Source: Rhodocyclales bacterium (GTDB lineage: Bacteria; Pseudomonadota; Gammaproteobacteria; Burkholderiales; Rhodocyclaceae). From it: a stretch of 64,000 bases of DNA. The number at the start of each line of letters is the position of its first letter. The stretch's first letter is position 1. Made by a program: the position numbers and the translations under genes. The notes beneath the pieces were generated by a model. That model saw only the letters and a program-made list of their open reading frames with translations. It was not told where the DNA came from and searched no databases. Positions 19,337 to 26,149 of the stretch are shown in pieces. The DNA lies in NCBI GenBank assembly GCA_016235025.1, contig JACRMV010000001.1, positions 558,001-622,000 on the forward strand, written 5' to 3'.

Positions 19337-20118
19337 TGTGCTCCATTTCTTTGCCTCGATGGCTCCTCGTCGCTGCCTTCCTGCCTTGCGCCGCAGCCAA
19401 AGCGGAAACCCCGCCCGCCGATGCACGCGATCCGCATGAACATGCCGAAGGCTACGATTTTGCCAACCTGCCGAAGCCGCATGCCCACCAGCACTCATTC
19501 GGGGCACTGCGTTTCGACCGTTTCGAACATGCTTTCCTGCCTGGCGCTGACGCCACACTGTATGACCTGCATGGCTGGTATGGCACAAGCTACGAGCGTG
19601 CCGTAGTCAAGGCGGAAGGTGCATTTTTCCGTGGCCGGCTGCACGAGGCGCGCAGCGAGCTGCTCTGGTCGCACGCCATCGCCCCGTTCTGGGACAGCCA
19701 GCTTGGTGTGCGCCATGACAGCGGCGCGGGGCCGGATCGCACCTGGCTGGCGTTCGGCGCCGAAGGCCTGGCGCCGTACTGGTTCGATGTCGAAGCGACA
19801 GCCTATCTTGGCGCGGCGGGACGCAGCGCGCTGCGGCTGGCGGCCAGTTATGAACTCCTGCTGACGCAGCGATTGATCCTGCAACCGCGCGTCGAGGCCA
19901 ATTTCTACGGCCGGCGCGACGCGGCACTCGAGCGTGGAACCGGCTTGTCCGATGCCGTCGCCGGCCTGCGCCTGCGCTATGAATTCAGCCGCCAGTTTGC
20001 CCCCTATCTCGGCGTCGAGCGCAGCGGAAAACTCGGCAACAGCGCCGACCTGGTGCGTGCGGCGGGCGGGAAAGCGCTGGAGACGCGCTGGGTTGCGGGG
20101 GGTAGGTTCTGGTTCTGA
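19336..20118 (+). CDS. copB: Copper resistance protein B, outer membrane
   Basis: A 260-residue protein with a signal peptide (SLPRWLLVAAFLPCAAAKAE), a short His-rich segment (PHEHAEGYDFANLPKPHAHQH) and an outer-membrane beta-barrel ending in an aromatic residue (WVAGGRFWF), as in CopB/PcoB. It has YDLHGWYGTSYERAVVKAEG and LRLRYEFSRQFAPYLGVE. Its ATG overlaps the copA stop. No copC, copD or copRS genes are visible nearby. Confidence 0.92.
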   Translation: MCSISLPRWLLVAAFLPCAAAKAETPPADARDPHEHAEGYDFANLPKPHAHQHSFGALRFDRFEHAFLPGADATLYDLHGWYGTSYERAVVKAEGAFFRGRLHEARSELLWSHAIAPFWDSQLGVRHDSGAGPDRTWLAFGAEGLAPYWFDVEATAYLGAAGRSALRLAASYELLLTQRLILQPRVEANFYGRRDAALERGTGLSDAVAGLRLRYEFSRQFAPYLGVERSGKLGNSADLVRAAGGKALETRWVAGGRFWF

Positions 20119-20132
20119 CGGCTGGAAACGAG

Positions 20133-20164
20133 AACGCCTCCGTGAATCAATTTACGGAGGCGTT
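20133..20164. terminator. Hairpin after copB, left arm of island bracket
   Basis: Perfect 11-bp inverted repeat AACGCCTCCGT / ACGGAGGCGTT with a 10-base loop, then TTGAAAA. It lies 14 bases past copB and directly precedes a dispersed-repeat copy. The same hairpin-plus-repeat occurs at 23437-23496. Confidence 0.7.
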
Positions 20165-20166
20165 TG

Positions 20167-20192
20167 AAAACTCGGCGCTGGCGGGACGGCGA
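20167..20192 (+). repeat. Dispersed KVGAG/SPAPT repeat, left island edge
   Basis: Forward copy (AAAACTCGGCGCTGGCGG, then GACGGCGA) immediately after the hairpin at 20133-20164. It marks the left boundary of the 20.2-23.4 kb accessory island. Confidence 0.8.
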
Positions 20193-20392
20193 TTACACCC
20201 GGTTACGCCAGTATCCCGGTTCGCGGTGACAGTGCATGAGCGCAACGATCAGGAGGTAGCCGTCCTCGATCGAATAGAGCACTGCGTAGGGAAACACCTT
20301 CGTCAGGTAACGGCGCTGACGTGCTCGTCTTTCAGGTGCCCAATCTTCCGCTCCAGAAGGTCGAAAATATTCTGCGTCATCGGTAGTGGCAT
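20193..20392 (-). pseudogene. RelE/ParE-family toxin remnant
   Basis: The last ~45 codons on this strand read RYLTKVFPYAVLYSIEDGY then LLIVALMHCHREPGYWRNRV and a stop. This is the C-terminal half of a RelE/ParE toxin (FPYAVxY and the HxxREPGYWRxR end are family hallmarks). No matching N-terminal toxin half exists. Upstream, in another frame, MTQNIFDLLERKIGHLKDEHV runs from 20380 to a stop at about 20307. The remnant begins right after the PIN toxin stop. It is probably decayed and not functional. Confidence 0.6.
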
Positions 20393-20866
20393 CTATTCGC
20401 CGACGGTTGCGGCCATCCGATCAATCAGTGCCGAGTTGTAGAAAATACCCTGCTCTCGCATGAGTTGCGCTGAATCTCGGAACGAGGGAATCAGTTCCGC
20501 CTTGCGCGCCTTAAGTAATACACCCAACGTGCCGGAAACCTTGAGGCCAAGATATTCCGCCATGTTGCGGCCGATTTTTTCATCCATCAGCACCAGCTCA
20601 GCGTGGTTTGCTAGAGCTGCCTGCAATGTTGCCTTCTCGCCCTTGTCGAGTTCGAGCAGGATGTGGGGAGCTGGCTGTGTGGAGCCCTGAACGGGAACAA
20701 CCCAATCCAGTTCCAGAAGCGGGGCGACGATAATCGCCCCGCCGACGGCACATTCGCTGATGACTTCATGGACAACGTGAATTTTGCCAAACAGCTTTGG
20801 TAGCAGGTCGAGGCGGTCGATTGACGCCAGTGCGATGAACGGCGTCGTGTTGGAAAAGACCTTCAC
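20393..20866 (-). CDS. PIN-like toxin (DUF3368 type)
   Basis: A 157-residue protein with the PIN-fold pattern: FSNTTPFIALASIDRLDLLPKLFG at the start, a conserved Glu in VHEVISECAVGG, DKGEKATLQAALANHAELVLMDEKIGRNMAEYLGLKVSGTLGVLLKARK. This layout matches DUF3368 ribonuclease-like toxins. It overlaps its antitoxin by four bases (ATGA), antitoxin first, which is the standard arrangement of the UPF0175/DUF3368 pairs. In the accessory island. Confidence 0.85.
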   Translation of the reverse strand: MKVFSNTTPFIALASIDRLDLLPKLFGKIHVVHEVISECAVGGAIIVAPLLELDWVVPVQGSTQPAPHILLELDKGEKATLQAALANHAELVLMDEKIGRNMAEYLGLKVSGTLGVLLKARKAELIPSFRDSAQLMREQGIFYNSALIDRMAATVGE

Positions 20867-21117
20867 AGCAGGTCCGTTTCGCGGCGAAAGTCGTCATCCG
20901 AGTCATCCAGTAACGTGGCCCCGTGGCGCATGGCGTCGAGCAGAAAATGTGCGCGAGGGACACCAAGCCATCGTGCGGCGATTCCCGAAGAAATGGCGCC
21001 TTCGCGGAAAAGGCCGTAAGCAGCCTCGCGCTTGACACGTTCGGCGAATTGTTCGGCATTGGTGTGCAGGCCGATCAGTAGTTCGGGCGGGCATTCGATC
21101 TCGATGATGTTGTGCAT
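20863..21117 (-). CDS. UPF0175-family antitoxin
   Basis: An 84-residue protein (MHNIIEIECPPELLIGLHTN...). It has REAAYGLFREGAISSGIAARWLGVPRAHFLLDAM, the small helix-turn-helix of UPF0175 antitoxins that neutralise DUF3368 toxins. The ATG at 21117 has AATGCTCCTC upstream; the open frame extends to 21201 but the extra residues read through a repeated non-coding motif. The first half of the gene is duplicated at 21797-21925. Confidence 0.85.
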   Translation of the reverse strand: MHNIIEIECPPELLIGLHTNAEQFAERVKREAAYGLFREGAISSGIAARWLGVPRAHFLLDAMRHGATLLDDSDDDFRRETDLL

Positions 21118-21142
21118 TGAATGCTCCTCAAGAAAAACATGG

Positions 21143-21167
21143 AAAAACGTGGTCTGACCCCTATTTA
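21143..21167 (+). repeat. GTGGTCTGACCCC repeat, copy 1
   Basis: AAAAACGTGGTCTGACCCCT followed by ATTTA, upstream of the intact antitoxin. Also at 21771-21794 and, with two changes, at 21941-21964. A weaker relative (GGTTCCGACCCCG) lies at 22022-22034. Confidence 0.7.
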
Positions 21168-21175
21168 TTGTTAAA

Positions 21176-21733
21176 CTATTTTTTAATCTGATCGCTAACA
21201 ATCTTCCAATGGGTAGTTCTTATTTCATTGCATGCTTTAGCTACTGAATTTATAGCAGTTATTAATGACTTTCGTCCTGTTGAGCCATTCATTGGGGAGA
21301 CTGCTATCAACATTAAAGAGAGTCCCGCTGTACGACAATCAGAGCTATTGTTAATCGCGTAACCATAATCAGATGCAGATGCTTCTCCGTTAGGTATAAA
21401 TATCCAATCTATTTTTCCGGTCTTGTCTTTAAGATCCATGATTTCAGTTCTGAGGACAAGTTCTTTTTCCCATTGCTCTGTTAAGCGTTCCTGTATTCTT
21501 TGGATAGTTGCTTTTGCGCTTTGAAACTCCTCATTGCTTTGGTACGCACCTTTGCGATCCAGTAACGTACTTCGCAATGTGCTAGTTTCAGCAAGCTCAT
21601 TAAACTCAGTCGCGTAAGCGGCATCCACACCTTGAAGCTCCTGCAACTTATATTTAAGTTCAACTGCCTGCGCGTTGAATATAAAACAACTTAACGTCAA
21701 GATGAAAGCGGAAACAAGATATTTTATGTACAT
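21176..21733 (-). CDS. Small secreted protein of unknown function
   Basis: A 185-residue protein I do not recognise. It starts with a signal peptide (MYIKYLVSAFILTLSCFIFNAQA), continues with a coiled-coil-like segment (about residues 25-105) rich in Glu/Leu/Lys, and ends in a compact domain with cysteines (SSDCRTAGLSLMLIAVSP and SVAKACNEIRTTHWKIV). Its DNA is clearly more AT-rich than the surroundings. It is placed between two copies of the UPF0175 antitoxin 5' end and two GTGGTCTGACCCC motifs, so it looks inserted. A longer open frame to 21925 is an artefact that reads through the antitoxin fragment. Confidence 0.6.
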   Translation of the reverse strand: MYIKYLVSAFILTLSCFIFNAQAVELKYKLQELQGVDAAYATEFNELAETSTLRSTLLDRKGAYQSNEEFQSAKATIQRIQERLTEQWEKELVLRTEIMDLKDKTGKIDWIFIPNGEASASDYGYAINNSSDCRTAGLSLMLIAVSPMNGSTGRKSLITAINSVAKACNEIRTTHWKIVSDQIKK

Positions 21734-21770
21734 ATTTAATTTCCTTGATAAGATTGCTAAATTAATAAAG

Positions 21771-21794
21771 AAAAACGTGGTCTGACCCCTATTT
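21771..21794 (+). repeat. GTGGTCTGACCCC repeat, copy 2
   Basis: AAAAACGTGGTCTGACCCCT then ATTT, between the secreted-protein gene and the antitoxin fragment; identical to copy 1 over 20 bases. Confidence 0.7.
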
Positions 21795-21796
21795 AA

Positions 21797-21925
21797 AGAA
21801 ATAGCGCCTTCGCGGAAAAGGCCGTAAGCAGCCTCGCGCTTGACGCGTTCGGCGAATTGCTCGGCATTAGTGTGCAGGCCGATCAGTAGTTCGGGTGGAC
21901 ATTCGATCTCTATGACGTTGTGCAT
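21797..21925 (-). pseudogene. Truncated duplicate of UPF0175 antitoxin
   Basis: The first 43 codons of the antitoxin at 20863-21117 are repeated almost exactly (MHNVIEIECPPELLIGLHTN, one changed residue) up to FREGAIS. The frame then runs into the GTGGTCTGACCCC motif. The upstream leader (GCTCCTCAGGAAAAACGTGG) is duplicated too, so the copy arose by segmental duplication and not by retention of a second full gene. Confidence 0.85.
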
Positions 21926-21940
21926 TGGATGCTCCTCAGG

Positions 21941-21964
21941 AAAAACGTGGTGCGACCCCTATTT
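21941..21964 (+). repeat. GTGGTCTGACCCC repeat, copy 3 (variant)
   Basis: AAAAACGTGGTGCGACCCCT then ATTT, upstream of the antitoxin fragment, in the same place relative to that gene as copy 1 is to the intact antitoxin. Confidence 0.65.
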
Positions 21965-22042
21965 ACTGCACATCTAAATGCTACTCAATTGATTCACAGT
22001 GATTTTTGTGGGGAAACCTCAGGTTCCGACCCCGTTTCACTA

Positions 22043-22304
22043 TCACTTGCATTCCACCATAATATTTCTCTTCACCATAATCGTAGTCAAGAATGGAGTG
22101 CTGGATTCACTTTTGTCGGCGACCGAGTACTTGCCATTACACCCTTTCGCTGCAGCGTTATAGCAAACCGTCCAATCTGCATCTAAACCATCGCACTGCA
22201 CAAAAAAACCTTGTTCGCCACTTGGTAGCGATGTTTTCTTAATTTCTGCTGTAGCGACACAACCAGAAAGCGCGATAGCTACAGGTAGCACTGTAAATAA
22301 TCAT
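22043..22304 (-). pseudogene. Small lipoprotein, probably frameshifted at its start
   Basis: The frame gives LPVAIALSGCVATAEIKKTSLPSGEQGFFVQCDGLDADWTVC and onward to VKRNIMVECK. LSGC is a lipobox, but only about eight residues precede the Cys if the GTG at 22291 is used. An ATG at 22304 with GGAG upstream is in a different frame and would need a one-base shift to join it. I read this as a lipoprotein gene damaged near its start. Its 5' side begins at a GTTAGGC site (22358-22352), so it may be an integron cassette gene. Confidence 0.5.
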
Positions 22305-22351
22305 GGATACATCTCCAAAAATATTGCGGCAAAGTGTGGCGTTGCCGCTTC

Positions 22352-22358
22352 GCCTAAC
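22352..22358 (-). other. attC R'-type core site GTTAGGC
   Basis: On the minus strand this reads GTTAGGC and matches the GTTRRRY core. It directly abuts the IS remnant. Together with 22547-22592 it would form one attC split by the IS. Confidence 0.45.
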
Positions 22359-22546
22359 CAATGAAAGGGACTTCCCCGTCCCGAGGCTGCGGGGTGAGCC
22401 GCGAACGGCAACGAGTGCCATGATGGGAATTCGAGTTCACATCAAAACCACGAAAGGGGAAGTCCATGAGCATTATCACTGTTGGAATCGGTCTGGCCAA
22501 GAACGTGTTTGCTGTGCATGGTGTTGATGATAACGCGAAACAATAG
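22359..22546 (+). mobile_element. IS110/IS1111-type insertion sequence remnant
   Basis: The left end and leader of an IS110-family element, followed by 26 transposase codons (22466-22546). The peptide SIITVGIGLAKNVFAVHGVD is the conserved DEDD-transposase start; normal copies have GIDLAKN, so the first catalytic Asp is replaced by Gly here. The frame ends at TAG after DDNAKQ and the rest of the element is missing. It is flanked by attC-like pieces on both sides. IS1111-attC elements are known to insert specifically in integron attC sites. Confidence 0.75.
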
Positions 22547-22592
22547 GGGGCTGACACTGAGGTTTGGCGGTGTTTGACCTTAGTCGTTATGC
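22547..22592 (-). other. attC 5' part of the membrane-protein cassette
   Basis: On the minus strand, GCATAAC (22592-22586) is an RYYYAAC-type R'' site that contains the TAA stop of the cassette gene. It is followed by an imperfect hairpin (ACACCG ... CAGTGT). The expected R' side is displaced by the IS remnant. GCATAAC is the exact complement of the GTTATGC site at the cassette's other end, as expected for one cassette. Confidence 0.55.
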
Positions 22593-23159
22593 GTAAGCGA
22601 TAAATGAACGATAGGTTTCAAGTAAGCCCCACCCGAAAAACCCATAGGACGAGAAGCCCAGCAGTATGCAGGACACGTTGAAGCCAAAACCAACCTTCCG
22701 AGCCCAAGGACGCGCGCTGGAGTAGAACCACTGCGATAGATAGGTAAGTCCGGACGTAACCGCAATTGCTAACACTCCAAGAGAAAATGGAATCAGACAG
22801 GTCGCAAACTCGGGCACTTTTTCCGGCTTGAACTGGGCAAGATGGCTAATGAACGCGAGCATTGCGACGGCGGCGCCGCCGCATAGCAGGAACGTCGTTT
22901 TGACTGCACCGTGGCCAGAGGTGATGACGGAGCAAAACATCTCAAGACGTCCCTCATGGTTGTGCTTATTCGTTTCGATCCAGTTCTGGAGGTCTGCTTT
23001 GTATTTCTCTATCTGAATAGCAGACGGCTCCGCCTCTGGGCCGCTTTCAACTTCACTGAGGTAGGCGATGAGATCGTCGCAATAGATAGCGGCAGTTCCT
23101 TTCGCCTTAATGTCCTCAATCATGGACTTCATCTGCGCGGCAAACTGCTTAGTACTCAT
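22587..23159 (-). CDS. Cassette-borne membrane protein, function unknown
   Basis: A 190-residue protein. It begins MSTKQFAAQMKSMIEDIKAKG and has a soluble alpha-helical N-terminal part (1-85). Hydrophobic helices follow at about 91-110 (TTFLLCGGAAVAMLAFISHL), 120-145 (LIPFSLGVLAIAVTSGLTYL) and 160-180. I do not recognise a function. It is enclosed by GTTATGC (23181-23175) and GCATAAC (22592-22586), with its stop codon inside the latter, so it has the layout of an integron gene cassette. An upstream Met at 23192 lies within the attC and is not used here. Confidence 0.75.
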   Translation of the reverse strand: MSTKQFAAQMKSMIEDIKAKGTAAIYCDDLIAYLSEVESGPEAEPSAIQIEKYKADLQNWIETNKHNHEGRLEMFCSVITSGHGAVKTTFLLCGGAAVAMLAFISHLAQFKPEKVPEFATCLIPFSLGVLAIAVTSGLTYLSQWFYSSARPWARKVGFGFNVSCILLGFSSYGFFGWGLLETYRSFIAYA

Positions 23160-23174
23160 GCGTGGGACCCCGAT

Positions 23175-23244
23175 GCATAACGTAGAAGACACCGGCGCTG
23201 CGCGGCCTTATCGCGCAGCGCCGGTGTGGACTGACGGGTTGGAC
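23175..23244 (-). other. Integron attC recombination site
   Basis: On the minus strand GTCCAAC (23244-23238, RYYYAAC) and GTTATGC (23181-23175) flank a very strong hairpin: 16-bp perfect arms at 23189-23204 and 23212-23227 with a 7-base loop. The ~70-bp length and the core-hairpin-core layout are those of attC. The mismatch between the two cores is normal for an array junction, since the second half of R' comes from the next cassette. Confidence 0.7.
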
Positions 23245-23436
23245 GAAGCCGCTACGCGGAGAAATCGCAGACAGGGCCGACACGAATTAATCTTCACGAG
23301 CACTCTGACGGAGACGTTGGAGTGATTTTGCAACCATTCGTGAGGACTCCAAGGGTTCGATCCTGGGCCTTGCTCGATTGCTGCATGATGGTCATTCGTT
23401 ATCTCCTCACGCCTATCTATTCAAAATCATATGGCA
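23245..23436. other. Gap upstream of the attC site
   Basis: About 190 bases with no recognisable gene. If the attC at 23175-23244 ended a cassette, this would be its remnant. A 33-codon frame (23294-23395, minus) is listed separately. Confidence 0.3.
23294..23395 (-). CDS. Possible 33-residue peptide
   Basis: ATG at 23395 preceded by GAGGAGATAACGA, a good ribosome-binding site, and a frame MTIMQQSSKAQDRTLGVLTN ending ECS-stop. No known match. It could be a decayed cassette gene or a chance frame. Confidence 0.25.
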   Translation of the reverse strand: MTIMQQSSKAQDRTLGVLTNGCKITPTSPSECS

Positions 23437-23468
23437 AACGCCCCCGCAGATTACTCTACGGAGGCGTT
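23437..23468. terminator. Hairpin downstream of acnB, right arm of island bracket
   Basis: AACGCCCCCG / CGGAGGCGTT inverted repeat (one mismatch) followed by a dispersed-repeat copy. Same composite as at 20133-20192. In the acnB direction the hairpin ends GGGGCGTTTG, plausible as a terminator. Confidence 0.65.
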
Positions 23469-23471
23469 CGC

Positions 23472-23496
23472 AAAAGTCGGCGCTGGCGCTACGGCG
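23472..23496 (+). repeat. Dispersed KVGAG/SPAPT repeat, right island edge
   Basis: Forward copy (AAAAGTCGGCGCTGGCGCTA then CGGCGA) between the hairpin and the acnB stop codon. Confidence 0.85.
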
Positions 23497-23518
23497 AGCA
23501 CACGGCGCCGAGCCGGAC

Positions 23519-26116
23519 TTAGAGCGTCACGGTATCGGCGAGCTCGCTGAACTCCTTGATCTGGTCGAAGTTCATGTAGCGATAGACGTCGGCGGCCTTG
23601 GCGTTGACCGTCTGCACCTGTTCAAGGTACTCGGCCACGGTCGGGATCCTGCCCATCAGCGCCGTCACCGCGGCCAGTTCGGCCGAGCTGAGATAGACGC
23701 GGGTGTCGATGCCGAGGCGGTTGGGGAAGTTGCGGGTGGAGGTCGATACCGCCGTGCTGCCCTTGCGAATCTGCGCCTGGTTACCCATGCACAGCGAGCA
23801 GCCGGGCATTTCCATGCGCGCGCCGGATTTGCCAAGAATGGCGTAGTAGCCTTCTTCGTTGAGAATCATGGCGTCCATCTTGGTTGGCGGGGCGATCCAC
23901 AGGCGTACCGGAATGTCGCTCTTGCCTTCGAGCACCTTGCCAGCGGCACGGAAGTGGCCGATGTTGGTCATGCAGCTGCCGATGAAGACTTCATCAATTT
24001 TCTCGCCGGCGACTTCGGAAAGCGGCTTGACGTCGTCCGGATCGTTGGGGCAGGCGAGCAGCGGTTCCGTAACGTCGGCCAGGTCGATCTCGATCACGGC
24101 GGCATATTCGGCATCCGCATCGGGAGCCAGCAGGGTGCCGTTGGCGATCCAGTCTTCCATGGCCTTGATGCGGCGGCCCAGGGTGCGCTTGTCTTCGTAG
24201 CCTTCGGCGATCATCCACTTCATCAGGGTGATGTTGGAGCGCATGTATTCGACGATCGGCGCCTTGTTCAGGCGCACGGAACAGCCGGCGGCGGAGCGTT
24301 CGGCAGAGGCGTCGGTCAGTTCAAAGGCTTGCTCTACCTTGAGGTCGGGCAGGCCTTCGATTTCCAGGATGCGGCCGGAAAAGACATTTTTCTTGCCCTG
24401 CTTGGCGACGGTGAGCAGGCCCTGCTGGATGGCGTAGTAGGGAATGGCGTTGACCAGGTCACGCAGCGTGATGCCGCGCTTGCCGGCTTCCTCCAGCGAG
24501 CCCTTGAAGCGCACCAGCACCGACTCGGGCATGTCCAGCGGCATCACGCCGGTGGCGGCGGCGAAGGCGACCAGGCCGGAGCCGGCGGGGAAGGAAATGC
24601 CGATCGGGAAACGGGTGTGGGAATCGCCGCCGGTGCCGACGGTGTCGGGCAGCAGGAAACGGTTGAGCCAGGAGTGGATGACTCCGTCACCCGGCTTCAA
24701 CGAGACGCCGCCGCGCGAGGTGATGAAGGAGGGCAGGGTGCGGTGGGTCTTGACGTCGACCAGCTTCGGGTAGGCGGCGGTGTGGCAGAAGGACTGCATC
24801 ACCAGGTCGGCGGAAAAGCCGAGGCAGGCGAGGTCTTTCAGTTCGTCGCGGGTCATCGGGCCGGTGGTGTCCTGGCTGCCGACCGAGGTCATCTTCGGTT
24901 CGCAATAGGTGCCGGGACGCACGCCCTTGCCTTCCGGAAAACCGCAGGCGCGGCCGACCATCTTTTGCGCCTGGGTGTAGCCCTTGCCGGAATCGACCGG
25001 CGGCTGCGGCAGGCGGAACAGGGTGGAGGCGGGCAGGCCGAGGAATTCGCGCGCCTTGCTGGTCAGGCCGCGGCCGATGATGAGGTTGATGCGGCCGCCG
25101 GCGCGCACTTCGTCGAGCAGGACTTCGGACTTGTAATCGAAGGTGGAAATGACGACGCCGTTCTTCTCGATTTTCTTGTCATAGGGATAGATGTCGATCA
25201 CGTCGCCCATGGCCATTTGCGTGACATCGCATTCGATGGGGAAGGCGCCGGCATCTTCCTGGGTGTTGAAGAAGATCGGGGCGATCTTGCCGCCGAGGCA
25301 GAAGCCGCCGAAGCGTTTGTTGGGGACGAAGGGGATGTCCTCACCGGTCCACCAGATTACCGAGTTGGTGGCCGACTTGCGGCTGGAGCCGGTGCCGACC
25401 ACATCGCCGACGTAGGCGACCGGGTGGCCTTTTTTCTTCAGTTCCTCGATCAGCCCCATCGGGCCGCGCTCGCCGGGTTTTTCAGGAGTAATGCCATCGC
25501 GCGGATTTTTCAGCATGGCCAGGCCGTGCAGTGGAATGTCGGGGCGACTCCAGGCGTCCGGTGCGGGCGAGAGGTCGTCGGTGTTGGTTTCGCCGGTGAC
25601 CTTGAATACGGTAACGCTGATTTTCTTTGGCACTTCGGGGCGCCGCGTGAACCATTCGGCATCGGCCCAAGACTGCATCACGGCTTTGGCATTGGCGCTG
25701 CCGGCCTTGGCCTTGTCGGCGACATCGTGGAAGGCGTCGAACATCAGCAGCGTGGATTTGAGCGCGGTGGTCGCCACGGCGCCGACGACGGGATCGTCGA
25801 GCAGGTCGATCAGCGGCTTGACGTTGTAGCCGCCGACCATGGTACCGAGCAGTTCGACGGCCTTTTCGCGCGAGAGCAGCGGACTCGCCGCAGTGCCAGC
25901 GCCGACTTTTGCGAGGAATTCGGCCTTGACCTTGGCGGCCTCGTCGACACCGGCCGGAACGCGGTGGGTGATCAGGTCGACCAGCGTGCTTTCTTCGCCT
26001 TTGGGCGGGTTGAGCAGCAGTTCAACCAGCGCTTCGGTCTGCTGCTTGGACAATGGCAGGGGTGGAATGCCCAGTGCGGCACGTTCGGCGAGGTGTTGGC
26101 GGTAAGCTTCAAGCAT
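23519..26116 (-). CDS. acnB: Aconitate hydratase B
   Basis: An 865-residue bifunctional aconitase/2-methylisocitrate dehydratase. N-terminal HEAT-like domain ([21 protein letters not shown]...), then the swivel domain before the catalytic core, as in AcnB but not AcnA. Fe-S cysteines lie in the [17 protein letters not shown] and CSLCMGNQA segments; other landmarks are [21 protein letters not shown] and [13 protein letters not shown]. It is the distal gene of the mdh-lyase-acnB run. Residues 69-77 (KVGAGTAAS) are encoded by a dispersed-repeat copy at a position where Escherichia coli AcnB has a segment of equal length. Confidence 0.97.
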   Translation of the reverse strand: MLEAYRQHLAERAALGIPPLPLSKQQTEALVELLLNPPKGEESTLVDLITHRVPAGVDEAAKVKAEFLAKVGAGTAASPLLSREKAVELLGTMVGGYNVKPLIDLLDDPVVGAVATTALKSTLLMFDAFHDVADKAKAGSANAKAVMQSWADAEWFTRRPEVPKKISVTVFKVTGETNTDDLSPAPDAWSRPDIPLHGLAMLKNPRDGITPEKPGERGPMGLIEELKKKGHPVAYVGDVVGTGSSRKSATNSVIWWTGEDIPFVPNKRFGGFCLGGKIAPIFFNTQEDAGAFPIECDVTQMAMGDVIDIYPYDKKIEKNGVVISTFDYKSEVLLDEVRAGGRINLIIGRGLTSKAREFLGLPASTLFRLPQPPVDSGKGYTQAQKMVGRACGFPEGKGVRPGTYCEPKMTSVGSQDTTGPMTRDELKDLACLGFSADLVMQSFCHTAAYPKLVDVKTHRTLPSFITSRGGVSLKPGDGVIHSWLNRFLLPDTVGTGGDSHTRFPIGISFPAGSGLVAFAAATGVMPLDMPESVLVRFKGSLEEAGKRGITLRDLVNAIPYYAIQQGLLTVAKQGKKNVFSGRILEIEGLPDLKVEQAFELTDASAERSAAGCSVRLNKAPIVEYMRSNITLMKWMIAEGYEDKRTLGRRIKAMEDWIANGTLLAPDADAEYAAVIEIDLADVTEPLLACPNDPDDVKPLSEVAGEKIDEVFIGSCMTNIGHFRAAGKVLEGKSDIPVRLWIAPPTKMDAMILNEEGYYAILGKSGARMEMPGCSLCMGNQAQIRKGSTAVSTSTRNFPNRLGIDTRVYLSSAELAAVTALMGRIPTVAEYLEQVQTVNAKAADVYRYMNFDQIKEFSELADTVTL
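25886..25910 (-). repeat. Dispersed KVGAG/SPAPT repeat, in acnB
   Basis: Read in the acnB direction it is GCAAAAGTCGGCGCTGGCAC then TGCGGCGA, giving [10 protein letters not shown] near the N terminus of AcnB. Confidence 0.75.
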
Positions 26117-26149
26117 GACGAGGTCCTTTGTAGAGGGCTGTTTAAATGA

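Noticed and set aside
23350-23375. GGGTTCGATCCTGG as part of a tRNA gene
   Set aside because: Resembles a T-arm only; no acceptor stem, D-arm or anticodon arm can be folded around it.
23378-26149. A 923-codon open frame on the + strand opposite acnB
   Set aside because: Mirror frame of acnB caused by high GC; composition is Gly/Asp/His-rich with no motif, while the minus strand encodes a full AcnB.
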